Shown in pieces: positions 12,701-23,924 of a DNA stretch of 64,000 bases. The DNA lies in the NCBI RefSeq assembly GCF_905404315.1, contig NC_066282.1, positions 337,501 through 401,500 of the forward strand, written 5' to 3'. The DNA is from Leptidea sinapis. Taxonomy: Eukaryota > Arthropoda > Insecta > Lepidoptera > Pieridae. Made by a program: the position numbers and the translations under genes. Position 1 is the stretch's first letter, and each line of letters begins with the position of its first letter. Below the pieces are notes generated by a model that was not told where the DNA came from, searched no databases, and was given only the letters and a program-made list of their open reading frames with translations.

Positions 12701-13121
12701 AAGGTGGTGGTGGACGGCGTTTAAGTTGGAGTGAATTCCCCTGATATTGTAAAAGTCCACGTTGAGTGTGGAGCGGGGTGCCGTGGTGTTACTGCCTCGT
12801 TTGTCCTTGGTCATGCGCGGTACTGTGCCCTCCCCAGAATACGAAGGCAGCCCGAGCTAGAGTGCTCGGGGAGGGATTCTCCGACTCTGGTAGAGCCGGT
12901 ACACTCCTGGGGTACTATCTCTTTAGGGACCGCTTTCATAATCTTTGTTGGGGATGGGGGGGGGAATGGCCTCCGGTCCTCGACACTAACCTATGTGAAA
13001 CATAGCGTCACTAGGCCGCTACTTCACGCCGGTATTCTGTGCGAGTGTAGTAATTAACCCGGACGAGTCTGGCCCGATTGTGCTGACGTCAAAAGACGGC
13101 TGCGTGACTCTCCCACTTCTA
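9795..13121 (-). mobile_element. Single-ORF LINE, copy 2 (near full length)
   Basis: This is the most complete copy of the family also seen at 2838-5658. The 3' end on the minus strand is an A-rich tail at about 9795-9820. The 5' end is at 13121, where similarity to copy 1 stops. Length is about 3.3 kb, with a GC-rich 5'UTR of about 200 bases and one long ORF; I see no separate ORF1. It lies in the same orientation as copy 1, about 7 kb away, so the two form a long direct repeat. Confidence 0.85.
9863..12814 (-). pseudogene. Endonuclease/reverse transcriptase ORF of LINE copy 2
   Basis: The main stretch (12814-10850, 654 codons) holds a complete endonuclease with FLTETQI, VVLGDFNGHNAEW and LGTSDHCLVRS, and the first half of the RT (GPDGISP, NYRPIAITS). 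Near 10975 two extra bases shift the frame. The second RT half with YADD continues at 10925-9993. A 2-base loss near 10181 shifts it again into 10279-9863. A 6-base in-frame deletion near 11255 is also visible relative to copy 1. Only these small lesions separate the copy from an open ORF. Confidence 0.8.
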
Positions 13122-13299
13122 GCACTCTTCAATAAATGTAAAGTTGGCTATTTAAATGGTACAAGGGAGTACTTACAGCAATGCTTGAAGATGAACTTGA
13201 TGATTGATTGTGGACATCCAGACCTTTTAAGATATAAAAAATAATGTATGGAGGAATTGTGTATCTTATATAGATCTCTTAAGGGTACCATACTATATC

Positions 13300-14275
13300 T
13301 AATTCCACACCACTTACTGCGATCGCCTACCCGCCTGCCAAGTGTAGCGATTAAGGCAAAAAAACCCCCCAAAATATGACAGACACAATAAGGCCCCGGC
13401 CTTCAGTCCCCGGCGGCCCCGCTGGTGGTGGCCACGATAGCAGCCACATAAGCGACGGAGCAGGAGGTGCTAAGAATTCCCGGGTGCGGCATCGCTACCA
13501 CAAACGGAGAACATTGGCCCTGGCAACATACAATGTCAAGACACTGCGGACCGACGAGAAGTTGGAGAAACTGGAGGAAGCTGTGAGCAGATTACGATGA
13601 GATATCGTGGGGTTATCTGAGGTCAAAGACAGGGATAGGACTCGATAATCCCAAATTCCGGACACATGCTCTACTTCCGGCAGGGCGACCAACTGTCCCA
13701 GGGTAGTGTCGGGTTCCTCGTTCACAAGTCTCTCGTCAACAACGTAACTGAGATAGGGAGCGTGTTGACTAGGGTAGCGTACCTAATACTCAGAATTACT
13801 GAGTATATATTCGTTGAAGGTCATACAGGTTTATGCTCCGACTTCGACACACTCCCACGACGAGGTAGAGGCAATGTATGAGGACATCTCAATAGCCATT
13901 CACACTCCGAAGACCCACTTCAACGTTGTCATAGGAGACAATGCAAAACTGGGCAAACGTAGCGGCGATGAGTTGAGAGTGGAGCTATATGGTTATTGAA
14001 ATCGGAACTGGCTGACTTCATGGAGAAGGAAGATCTCTATATGATGAACTCCTTCTTCGTGAAGCCAGAACAAATGGACTTGGATCAGCCACGATGGTGC
14101 CTCCAAAAATGAGATCGACTTCATTATGTCGACCAAAAGACATATATTGAATGATGTCTCCATGATCAACACAGTGAAAATTGGGAGTGATCACCGCATA
14201 GTAAGAGGCACATTGAATATCAATCCAAATCTGGGGCGGTCTCAACTGGTGAACTGTACGCTCCGATCCGCACCA
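13300..14275 (+). mobile_element. RTE-type LINE, endonuclease end (decayed)
   Basis: The open stretch starting at 13376 has a basic, Gly-rich leader and then RTLALATYNVKTLRTDEKL, the usual start of the RTE-clade endonuclease. After a stop at 13598 the similarity continues through several frames, including VIQVYAPTSTHSHDEVEAM near 13820, VVIGDNAKLGK near 13935 and IGSDHRIVRGTL near 14190. These correspond to the YAPT, GDxNAK and SDHR motifs. Genome annotations often mislabel this domain as craniofacial development protein 2. The element is 3'-truncated: no RT follows on this strand. Confidence 0.75.
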
Positions 14276-14649
14276 TAATATACAAACTTTATTAATTAAT
14301 GTTTCTAATACTAACAGTATTTAGTTATTAAGGAACACGACACAGACCTTTTCATTAGGTTCCACTATTCTAACTTGGTACTCGCATGTTTCGGTGTGAT
14401 TTAAAAGACGTTTCACGTCAAAATGTAAACGCTTTAGATAAATGATTTAAACTATTAGAGCATTTAAAGGTACAATTAAAGCATGCCAATAAATCATAAT
14501 AAGCCGTCTAAGAAGCAACAGATAACGACAGTCTGATGAAGACATGCACTGAGCGATGTTGTGAGGTCGAGCCTTATGAGCCGGAGCAAGTTGTTGCTAA
14601 CAGGACACGTTATATTTGGTTGTGAACGTGGTCGCCATTCGAGGACTTA
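14276..14649. other. No feature seen between two RTE fragments
   Basis: This is AT-rich sequence without an open frame or repeat that I can recognise. Confidence 0.3.
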
Positions 14650-15363
14650 AGTACCCCACAATATGTCCGTCGAATAATGTGCCCTGCCTGCCATTTGGGC
14701 TATGTCGCTGAATTTGGTTCTCATACAGAACTCCTCATTTCTTATTCGATCTCACAGGGAAAGTCCAAGCATGGCCCTCTCCGTTCCCGTCTGGGCGACA
14801 ATGATCCTCTTCCTCATAAGGCCGATTGTTAGCGACCACGTCTGCATTTCGTATGTCATCACTGGCAATACACACTGGTTAAAAACATTAAATACAAAAT
14901 ACAAACAAACACATCTTCAGACACTGTGGTATTTTTGACGAGAACATTTTACGGAGCTTTTCGAACGCTGCCCATCCAAATTGGCTTCGACGAGTGACCT
15001 CTTTGCCGAATTTGGAAATGCCCAACTGGATTATATGTCCAAGGTAGACGTAATCATCAACAGTTTCGAGAGTACATGTTACATGATATATCGGTAATCA
15101 TTGTGAAGACTTTCTCATAGTCCATGAACGCCAAGCATAGTGGCTGGTTGTACTCCTCCGTCTTCTGTATAACTTGCCGCAGCGTATATATGTGGTCTAT
15201 GGTGCTAAAGCCTTTTCGGAATCTGGCTTATTCGGCAGGCTGTAAGTCGTCGAACATGCACACGAGACGATTTGTGATAACCCTAGAAAACAGCTTATAT
15301 ACATGGCTCAGAAGTGATATGGGCCTAAAAGTCTTCAAAAGCGTTTTATCGCCCTTTATTTAA
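14650..15363 (-). mobile_element. RTE-type LINE fragments, reverse strand
   Basis: Read on the minus strand, 15363-15080 gives RT sequence (FSTIDHIYTLRQVIQKTEEY, then LAFMDYEK). It then breaks and resumes at about 14850-14650 with the C-terminal RTE region (LSLRDRIRNEEF). The middle of the RT, including the catalytic motif, is missing. The orientation is opposite to the RTE endonuclease at 13300-14275, so this is not the same insertion simply read through. Confidence 0.65.
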
Positions 15364-16079
15364 AGAATAGCACTACTACACCGCTGTTTGGTTTATGTAT
15401 TTTAGTTGATTTTTTATTTAATTTCAATTAAAACGCAGCTTGATATTCTTGACACATGTCTCTTAGCAAATAGCAATAAATATGAATCTAACCTCAAACA
15501 TAAAAAACAAAAATGTGATGAAACTTTGCTACTTTATAAAATCAGGAAAAATAATTGATTGCTATTAGTAATTTATAGGAGCAAACACCGTCTATGCCAT
15601 ACTCGAGGCGTTCTGCCCTCGACGATGACGAAATTGAATAGTTGCTGCTGGAGGATCTTAAGCACAGGAGTACTACTCTGAGAAGCTCAACTGTAATTCT
15701 GCTTCGTCAGTAATTCGATGGACATATCTCGTGCCAATATATTGGACCCTTTGTTACTCTCTATGGCCGCCTTTACACAATTTGTGTTATGGCGGCGTAT
15801 ATTGTGACTCAATGACATTATAATATGTTGCCAGAGCCAATGGTCGTCGTTGATAGCAACGTTGCGTACAATTACTGCTACTTTACATAAATAAATGATA
15901 ATATTTCTGATTATCTCTTTGGAAATTTTATTTATTTATTTAACTGGAAATTCCGCCAACCAGTGTATACCATATACACTAATATAAACATAATATAATA
16001 ATATCGAATAAATAGGAAATTACATGCTATTTAATTAAGCCACAATAGACAACTAAAAGTCTATTATCTATGAAGATAA
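15364..16079. other. No gene seen
   Basis: This is AT-rich sequence. The slightly GC-richer patch at 15590-15860 has no open frame on either strand that resembles a known protein. A short TTTA run at about 15929-15944 is the only simple repeat. Confidence 0.3.
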
Positions 16080-16620
16080 GAATGAAATGAAATGAAATAT
16101 ATCTTTATAATTGCACACCACAAAATAATTAAACATAACAAAAATCGAGACTACAATAAGCAATAGGCGGCCTTATCGCTTAAGAGCGATTTCTACCAGG
16201 CAACCTTTAATGAAGTAGTTCAATGAAGAGGAGACAGTACACCGCCTCGTGGAACTCCAGCGGAAAGGTTAGACCAGGTCGAAGTGTTATCATTTATCTT
16301 AGTCCTTTGCCGACGCCCACGTAAATAGCTTCGAAACCACCCTATCACTGTTGGAGATACATTAATGGAACTCAACATGCTCAGCAAAATATCAAAGTCA
16401 ACAGTGAAGAAGGCATTACTGAAGTCGAGTAGTGTAAGTATTGTGAGCTGTTGCTTATCCATGCCAGATCGGATATCATCAGTATTCTTAATAAGTGCAG
16501 TAGTTGTACTATGTCCTGGACGAAAACCAGACTGGAGAGGGTTAAGAACACTGTGCTTATTAATAAATATAGAGAAGAGTGTAAGTTAAAACAAAATATA
16601 GATCGAGGTCAGTTTAAAAA
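16080..16620 (-). mobile_element. Jockey-like LINE 3' fragment
   Basis: The minus-strand open stretch 16462-16220 reads LTLLDFSNAFFTVDFDILL and SNLSAGVPRGGVLSPLH, the RT blocks before the YxDD motif. Upstream in another frame is SGFRPGHSTTT (about 16560-16500). Beyond 16220 the sequence drops directly into a 3'UTR-like block (16080-16210) that contains GGCGGCCTTATCGCTTAAG. The catalytic motif is therefore deleted. A related RT fragment is at 53090-53335. Confidence 0.65.
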
Positions 16621-17351
16621 ATATTTTAATATAATTATTTAAATGGCTTAAAATATGATCAAATATATATTGTAGTAAAGTATAAATTAAAATTTTCTGC
16701 AACGTTTCACAAAATATTGCTGCAATAACTGTGAGGTGATCACTTACGATGCCATTCGACAACGTATTGCATTATTCCGGGCACGTACTCCGTGTGAGTA
16801 ACGACGTAATACGCGACGCACATTGTAAAGCCCACCTTCCCATAACCCGAAATCTTATATTATTGGAAATACGTGTCGAGGGAGATCTCCATCAGTGGCC
16901 ATAACTTACTTTGCGAGTGACTATCAAATATCAATATTGGAATTTTTTTGTTAGGGACAAGTGACAGTCTTCAACTTGTTGGTTATCATATATATTGATC
17001 AAGTGGTAGATATAGGATAAGATTTGATATTATGTATTGTTACTACCGATACTGTGATTTTCTCATATCAACATATAGTTTGTAGATTTGAAGGTGCTTT
17101 TCTCTGAAGCTACTTTGACATTTGATTGTCCTTTGTGATAAATAACATTTCGCAAAATATTTAATTAATACCGGACATTCACATGACATTAACAATTCTT
17201 ATATTTTACAAACCTACTTGTGAATTCAGATTCCGCTTGTGTGTGTTGGAACAATTAATACTAATAGAACATAAAGACAACATGTTTATACTGTGTTTTG
17301 TTATTGAAGAGAGGACAAACGAGCACACTTTTTTCACAGCAATGTGGTGAG
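16621..17351. other. No gene seen
   Basis: This is AT-rich intergenic or intronic sequence with no recognisable repeat or open frame. Confidence 0.3.
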
Positions 17352-20300
17352 AGAGGTTTTTTTTTATATAAGAGGGGGCGAACGGGCAAGAGGCTCACGG
17401 GATGGGGAAAGTTGAGGTAACCGCCCATGGACATCCGCAACATCAGGTGTGTCAAGAAATGCGTCACCGGCCTTTAAGGTTGGAGTATGCTTTTTTCTTG
17501 AAGATTCCCAAGTCGTTCGGGAAAACCGCAGCCGGTAATTGATTCCACATAGTGGCTGTGCGAGGCAAGAAATTTCTAACGAAACGCGCGGTTGTGGAAT
17601 GGCAGACGTCTACGTGGTGCGGGTGGAACTGTGCACGTAATGTCCGGTGGTGGAATTCGGCCGCTGGAATCAACCCGACAGGTCCTCTATGATAAATGCG
17701 GTAGAAGATGCCGAGAGAACCCATATTTCTACGCAATGTCAAAGAATCGGCCGATCGGAGATGGCTTGATCGTCGATGATTCGAACCGCTCTTCGTTGTA
17801 TGCGGTCAAATGGAAGAAGCTGGTACTGGGGAGCACCGGTGCAGAGGTGAGAACAGTACTCCATGTGAGGCTGAATTTGCGCCTTATAAAGTTGCGGGCG
17901 GTGGCTTTTAGTGAAGTACTGTCTCGCCTTACACGAAGTACGAGTACACGAAGCTTTTTAAAGGCCAGTTTGGCCTCCTCTTCCAAGTGACCAAACTCAA
18001 CGTCGCTCGATATATCGACGCCAAGTATGCCACTACAGGCTGTGGCAGTTAGAGGAGTGATCTCGAATCAAGGGGATACGTCAAAGGGGGACTTTTTAGT
18101 GGTGAACGCACAAACTTGTGCCTTCTTGGGGTTGAATTGGACTAAATTTTGTCGGCCCCATTCCGAGACTTTGCAAAGAATAGTCTCGATTTCAGACACA
18201 AGTTTGTTCCGGTTCTCGTCAACGCTATCCCGGGACATGTTGGCACGGCCGGTATAGGAAGCATACCCTGTGTTGTCATCTGCATAGCAATGAATACTGC
18301 TGATTTGCAGCATATAATTGATATGCATAAGAAACAGTGTAGGGGATAGCACGCAGCCTTGCGGGACACCAGCGCTTATGGGTTTTAAGTCGGAGCACGC
18401 ACCGTTGATAACAACCTTGATGCTCCGATCGGCCAAAAAGCTAGCGACTTTATGCCACACCCGATGGAAGGCCTTCGCTATGTCCAAACTCACCGCCAAC
18501 GCCTCTCCCTTCGACTCAACCGCTTGCGAGAAGGTCACCAGCTGAGTGACCAGCTGGTGCTCCTCTAGGTATCCCAAGAGCTGGCGGTTGATGATCGACT
18601 CCATTACTTTGGAGAAAATGGAGGAAATGGCAATGGGGCGGTAGTTGGACGGATCCGAGCGTACACCTTCCTTAGGGATCGGGTGCACTAAAGCCACCTT
18701 CCATAATTTCGGGACTACGCCTGATGAGTAGGAGAGCCAGAAAAGACAGGTAAGGACCGGCGCCAGTTCCGGAGCACATGTCCGCAGCACTATTGGGGGA
18801 ATGCCATCGCGCCCGCTCGATTTGTGAACGTCCTAGGTGAGAAGCGCCTTTTATCTCCGGTGTGTATGATTCGCACCGCGGAATATGCGGTGGTGGTGCA
18901 CCTTGGTCATCCAGAGTCGAGTTGGACGCGAAGAGGGAGCCCAGGAGATCGGCTTTCTCTTTCGCGTCATGGGCCAGTGACATAACACATCACAGACATC
19001 ATCCCTGTGCAGTGGCGGAATGGCTGGCTGGCAGAAGTTTCCTTGGACAGCCTTGGCGAGCGACCAGAATGCACGAGTTCCTGAGGGTAGGCGTGCAAGT
19101 CTCTCGCCAATTCTGCCAAAGAGCTTCGACTTCGCGTCAGCAATAACTCTTTTGAAGGACCTGGAGGCATGATTGAAGTGTTTCTTAAGTTCGCTGGAAT
19201 TCACATCCTTAGATACCACCGCATTAACCCAAGCCTGATAGCACTCCTGTTTTCGGCGAGAGGCCATTTTGCAGGAGTGGTCAAACCAAGGTTGGGACCT
19301 GCCACCGATAGGTACAGATGAGAATGGAATGAAGAGCTCCATACCTTGGAGTACCACATCAGCAACAGCGTCAGCAGCGGCATCTGGATCACCCAGTGAA
19401 AAATAGATCTGCCTCCACGGCATGCAAAAAAACACCGCATCTCGTCCCACTCTGCTGACCTATAGTACCACACGCGACGACATCCTAAGGAGCGGGGCCA
19501 TGTTAGGCGCGTGATCGGCACGGTGCTCCGGATTAGACAGTGGTTCGACGATCCCAGAGGAAGGTCAACGGAAATTAGGTAGCCGTCCGGATGTGAGGTC
19601 AACAGAAGGTCCAACAGTGAAGTTGTATGATCTTCCACATGTGGGATTCGCGTTGGCGCAATAACCAGTTGCGTCAGACCATATGCTATGGCGAAGTCGT
19701 GAACAGATCTCCCTGCATGATTGGTGGTACGTGAGCCAAGCCATTCGACGTGGTGGGGTTTAAAATCGCCAAGAAATACTATCTCTGCAGTGGGGATCTG
19801 CTCCAACACGGAATCTGTAGCCATTTTTATGTGTTCGAGGAGCCGGTCAGTCTCTGCGTTACCGCTATGGGACCTATACAGGCATGCGTAGATTCGCGGA
19901 TGGTCATCGCAGTCTACACGCAGCTAGATGATGGATAGGTCCTGTCCTTCCAGAAAACTAAGGCGTCGAGAACAGACATCCTGCCTGACGTAAACGCACA
20001 CGCCAGCCCGTGCATTAAAGGAGTGTTCCAAATTATACCCCGGGTATGAAAAGTAAGATGAATCAGCCAGAGAGGATATCTGTGGCTCGGTTAAAAAGGC
20101 TTTACTCCAGGTGAAAGTGGCCGGCATTTAAAATTGAGCGAATCCCCCTGATGTTGCAAAAGTCAACAGCGAGTGTGGAGGAGGGTGGTTTTAGCCTCCT
20201 GCTCTGTTTGCCCTGAGTCAGCACAGATTTGCCCCCTCCAGAATACGCGGGTCAGCCTGGGCAACCACTATTAGGTACAGGCCCTAATTATGGACGCCCA

Positions 20301-20417
20301 GGAACGGATTCTCCAGGACTGCATAGCCTGGTACCGTCCTGGAGTAGTCTATGCTTTTTAGTCCGTGCTGCCATTTGTATTTGGGAGGGGGGGGGGGGTA
20401 GGCCTCCGGATAACCAA
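17352..20417 (-). mobile_element. Divergent relative of the single-ORF LINE (copy 3)
   Basis: This is a minus-strand element with the same domain order as copies 1 and 2 but clearly more diverged. Endonuclease pieces are at 20127-19924 (AGVCVYVRQDVCSRR) and 19824-19201 (IVFLGDFKPHHVEWLG, LGSSNHCLIRS). The linker is at 19450-18851. RT is at 18790-18068 with NYRPIAISSIFSK, GVPQGCVLSPTLF and CYADDNTG. The C-terminal tail is at 17742-17464. Several frameshifts break it, and the RT segment equivalent to DRQYGFRHGRSAGDLLVYL in copy 1 is deleted. In copy 3 the second endonuclease Asp motif reads SSNH rather than SSDH. The 5' end stops at a G-run next to a short non-autonomous repeat. Confidence 0.8.
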
Positions 20418-20890
20418 CTTCAAAAAAGGAGGTTCTCAATTCGTCGGTATGTGTTATTTTGTATGTATGTCACCTCAGAACTTTCGACTGGGCGAACCTA
20501 CTTCGATTCTTTTGTGTGGTAACATTGTTCCTGGTAGGTGCGCGACATATAGGCGAATAACAACATCAATATCACGCGAACCGATTCCAATTATTATTTT
20601 TTAATTGGAAAGGATATACTTCAAAGGTAGTTTGGTGAGAGATTGGTTGGGTTATGATTATGGAATCCATGACAAGGTAACTAAACCCTTCAATTCATAA
20701 GAGAAAATTAACAATAGGTACTCATCCGAATCTTTTTTATGCTTTCCTGATATTTGAGTCACCTACCGTAACGTCGTTATGGTCAAGCAATTGTCATAGT
20801 CGAATGTGATGATCAATGGGGACTCTTTTACGACTTATAGTAAGGGTGCGATCTGTGGCAGAATTTCTGTCTGTAATAAAATTGCAATGC
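20405..20890. repeat. Non-autonomous repeat family, GACTTCAAAAA type
   Basis: The block begins with AACTTCAAAAAAGGAGGTTC and contains TCTCAATTCGTCGG and the later word AGTAAGGGTGCGATCTGTGG. The same words recur in the same order at 40655-41340, and in part at 23293-23660 and 36795-37130. No coding capacity is visible. I recognise it as a common lepidopteran interspersed repeat but cannot name the superfamily. Confidence 0.6.
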
Positions 20891-21234
20891 GATTGTCCTG
20901 ATTGGCTGTTCGAGCTAGTATTGCCAACCTAAGTCAACTAAGGTTTCATTGGTGCAGCGCAGTGGTAATTAGTCACATTTGGCTGGTAGCTGCTGCACTG
21001 AATCGACACGTCAGAGCTAAGTACTTCACAATTCTAATAGTTATTAGTTATTTTCTTACATTTTCTCTTCAGATATTATTACAACTTCAAATATTTAATA
21101 ATAATCTAATAGGGTCATCCCTTCTGAATATTTAATGAGGCTAGTAAGCGTTATTTTAGTATCTTAACATAAGTACAATTTATTAAAGATTCCTCAACTT
21201 GTTGGATGTATGTTGTACATAAATTATACTGTAT
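20891..21234. other. No gene seen
   Basis: This is an AT-rich stretch with no convincing frame or repeat. Confidence 0.3.
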
Positions 21235-21440
21235 ATGTTGTTATATGATTTAAAAGATGGGCTGGGAGTTTCTCATCGGTTCTTCTCCCCATGTCCCGAG
21301 ATAAAATATTTTGTTTCAGGCAGGATATCCTCGAATTTTTTCCCTTACTGCTTTGATCACGTTTTTCGTACGAACACTACGTGGACGGTCAGATCTTTTT
21401 CTGTCACAAACAGAGGAGGTCTCATTGTAACAGTAATTAA
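21235..21440 (-). mobile_element. mariner-like transposase relic
   Basis: Minus-strand translation from about 21415 gives DRKRSDRPRSVRTKNVIKAV followed by REKIRGYP, then, after breaks, LSRDMGRRT. This is the linker between the two helix-turn-helix units of mariner-family transposases, with the GRPRSVRT-type motif (G changed to D here). Only about 65 codons are visible. The catalytic DDD region and the inverted terminal repeats are absent. Confidence 0.6.
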
Positions 21441-21950
21441 TTATTATTATCATTTAATTGTAACAGTATTTATGACCAGACTAAGTATATGCAATCCATA
21501 CTGTATACTAAAACCTTCCTTAGGACCACTTAATCCATTAGAAAAAACATCACAAAAATCAGCATAGTACTTTTTAAGTTTATCGCGAACAGACAGACAA
21601 TATTATAATATATATTTATTATAAACATCGTAATAATTATAATCATCATCGTCGAGCGTGACAGAAACGGTTAATTTTTTTTTCAAATTGTGTCGCACCA
21701 CCTACGTAGATATAAAAGTGTCTCAATTTTTGTTAATTTTAAGTGAGACCCCTTACTTCTGGGACTAATACTACAAAATAAAATTTGTAATCAAAATTTT
21801 TGAAAGATGCGGGACTCGTCGTAAATATTGGTATACCTTGTTCAACTATTAGGCTGTGACTTCAGGATTAACTTTACAGTTGATAACCTGCTCAACCCTA
21901 ATAATTGAGGTATTGCTTCGCTCTTTCAAATCTAAACATTTTTTGTTAAG
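21441..21950. other. No gene seen
   Basis: This is AT-rich sequence upstream of the tRNA-like gene. I see no frame or repeat to report. Confidence 0.3.
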
Positions 21951-21951
21951 C

Positions 21952-22024
21952 GAACGGTTGGCTCAGTTGGAAAGAGCGCTCGGGCGGAACCCGAGAGGGC
22001 GTTGGTTCGAGACCAGCATCGTTC
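21952..22024 (+). tRNA. tRNA-like gene or SINE head, anticodon position GGA
   Basis: The 73 bases fold into a full cloverleaf. The acceptor stem is GAACGGT/ATCGTTC with one G-T pair. The D stem GCTC/GAGC and anticodon stem CTCGG/CCGAG are both perfect. The variable region is 5 nt (AGGGC), and the T stem is GTTGG/CCAGC. Box A (TGGCTCAGTTGG) and box B (GGTTCGAGACC) match the pol III consensus, and a T-run follows at about 22030. The anticodon loop GCGGAAC (21984-21990) places GGA at 21986-21988, nominally serine. However, base 33 is C instead of the invariant T, and the long variable arm of tRNA-Ser is missing. I favour a tRNA-derived SINE head or pseudo-tRNA. Confidence 0.6.
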
Positions 22025-22029
22025 ATAAA

Positions 22030-23290
22030 TTTTAGTTATAAATTTAATTTGTAGAAGTTTCACTTCTAAAATTGAATAAGAATAGACAATGTTTTTAATA
22101 AACTTTAAAGTACAGAGTTGTCAGTTGTCAGTCAGTACAGTGTTACTTAAAACAAAAACAACATGGCGTGTAACCGAAAATCGTGACGATTTGCTATAAA
22201 ATTTCTCTCATACGTCAATAAAGAAGTTTCACTTCAATTATCGTAATATATTGGATGTATCAACCTTTGGAGCTTGTATTCATTGTTTGTTGTTAGATGC
22301 TTCGTAAACATGACGGTCGTGGTAATTGTCTTAATTAGTAATTGCATCAAACAAATACAATGATTTATAAACTTCGATTTAGATATTGCGTTTGTGTACA
22401 ACATCATAGATTTTATTCCTGTTTTCTACGGTTCAAATTATAATTGGAAAGGTTAGCAGAGCCCTGTAAACTTATTTAATCGATGAAGCACCATATTAAA
22501 TTGCAATAAAACAGAGAATCAAAACTCACATCACTGCTTAAAAAAATTTGTTTATACGTCTGAAATGTTCAAACTCTAACGGACGAATAATTAGAAAGAC
22601 AATAAGTAAAGACCATCTCTAGTAATTTTTTATTAATTATTCATTCGAAATCTTTAAGTGCGCCTCACGTAGGATTAAGAATATTAATAACTCTGTATGT
22701 TCTCATTAAATCATGTGTTGGTGTTTAAACAGTTAGTCAGTTTATAAGGAATCAATAATGGCTCCAACTGGATCGTGTTTATAATATACACGGCTATTGC
22801 GTCTATTTATTTTCTTGGCTCAACGAAGTTTTATAGCGATTTTATTAAAATAAGATGAGAGTCATTGCGACAATTATATAAATTGTATCGTTTGACCGTA
22901 ATACATTATAATCTAACAATAAACCTTGTGAGAAATAACCAGAGTGTGGTGATGTACCTCCAGCACCTGCTTGCACATGAGTTGTTGTTTTCAGTTTTGT
23001 ACTATTACCTTACAATTTACATTGTTCCTCATAAAAACGGGTACGGCAGTAACGAAGCACGATCCGGCAAGTCGGAGCTAAATATATCTAGAGATATTCT
23101 GAGAACAACTCGTCATGAAACGAAACTGAGAACATTTTTTGATGGATCATTAATTTGCTCTTCGCTCATCGTTGCTTTTGTTTTGATTATGTTCGATTCA
23201 ATATCAGTAATTTAGCAAATAGATCATCTGCAGCTTTTGCCGTTAAACAGACAGTTGAATGATGCGAATACAGCTCGTTTGGTCTATTTT
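22030..23290. other. AT-rich sequence with two GAAGTTTCACTTC words
   Basis: No gene is supported. The short palindrome-like word GAAGTTTCACTTC occurs twice, near 22056 and near 22224, the first shortly after the tRNA-like unit. They could mark the body or end of a SINE-like element. A 116-codon open stretch at 22865-23215 has no recognisable domain and I do not call it a gene. Confidence 0.35.
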
Positions 23291-23292
23291 TG

Positions 23293-23660
23293 ATCGACTT
23301 CGAAAAAGGGGGAGGTTCCCAATGCATCGGTTAGTTTTTTTCTGTTTATGTTTATTGTTACCTCAGAAATTTAAACTGGGTGAACCGATTCTGGAGTCGG
23401 TGTCAGCCAAGTTAGGCTTGTAACTAAATCCATAGTTATCGGTTACGTGTGCTTGAGTCGCACGTGCGACGACAGGCGAGAGCGGCGGCGGGACGACACC
23501 GATTACAAAAATAGCAATAATTGTAACTAGAATTATATTAATTAATTAGATTGTATATGTAACACAAAATAGGTAATTATTTTTGTACTATTTAGTCCTC
23601 TGTTGTTTTGGAACAGTGTTTTTGAATTCAGTTGCTTTCTTGTCAAAATTTTTGGTGAAC
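23293..23660. repeat. Non-autonomous repeat carrying a nested small TIR element
   Basis: The ends resemble the family at 20405 and 40655: GACTTCGAAAAAGGGGGAG at the left, and TAGTGTTTTTGAA-like and TTTTGGTGAAC words at the right. Inside it, at about 23391-23510, lies a GC-richer unit bounded by TGGAGTCGGTGTC and GACACCGATTACAAAAA. That unit is matched by 37133-37239. Confidence 0.5.
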
Positions 23661-23708
23661 TTCCAGCATATAGCAGATAGCATTATATTCCAAGCTCCCA
23701 TCGCTTCA

Positions 23709-23910
23709 TTCTGCAGGAACGTGTTTTTTTTATGATACTAATTTTAAATGAACGTTTAGGGTACGCCCGTGTATTAGTAATAGGTTGCTTAAAAAACGTT
23801 GGCCGCAAGAACCTGTAATTGATTTTGAACCTATCGCTAATACATTGTATACTTTCTAAACGTTCATTTAAAATTAGTTTCATCAAAAAAAAAGCACATA
23901 CCTGCAGAAC
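23709..23910. repeat. Long inverted repeat (fold-back)
   Basis: The left arm, 23709-23786, contains CTGCAGGAACGTG, ACTAATTTTAAATGAACG and TAATAGGTT. The right arm, about 23828-23909, carries the same words on the opposite strand, in the mirrored order, with a few mismatches. The loop is about 41 bases. The structure could be a small fold-back or MITE, or a snap-back duplication. Confidence 0.75.
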
Positions 23911-23924
23911 GACGCGCGCCGAGC

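Noticed and set aside
13376..14270. Host gene resembling craniofacial development protein 2
   Set aside because: This name is a frequent mis-annotation of RTE endonucleases. The block has the LINE motifs and several frameshifts.
21952..22024. Ordinary functional tRNA-Ser
   Set aside because: The base before the anticodon is C and the long variable arm is missing, so I report it only as tRNA-like.
22865..23215. 116-codon open frame as a host gene
   Set aside because: It has no recognisable domain and AT-driven codon use, and there is no splice or promoter evidence.
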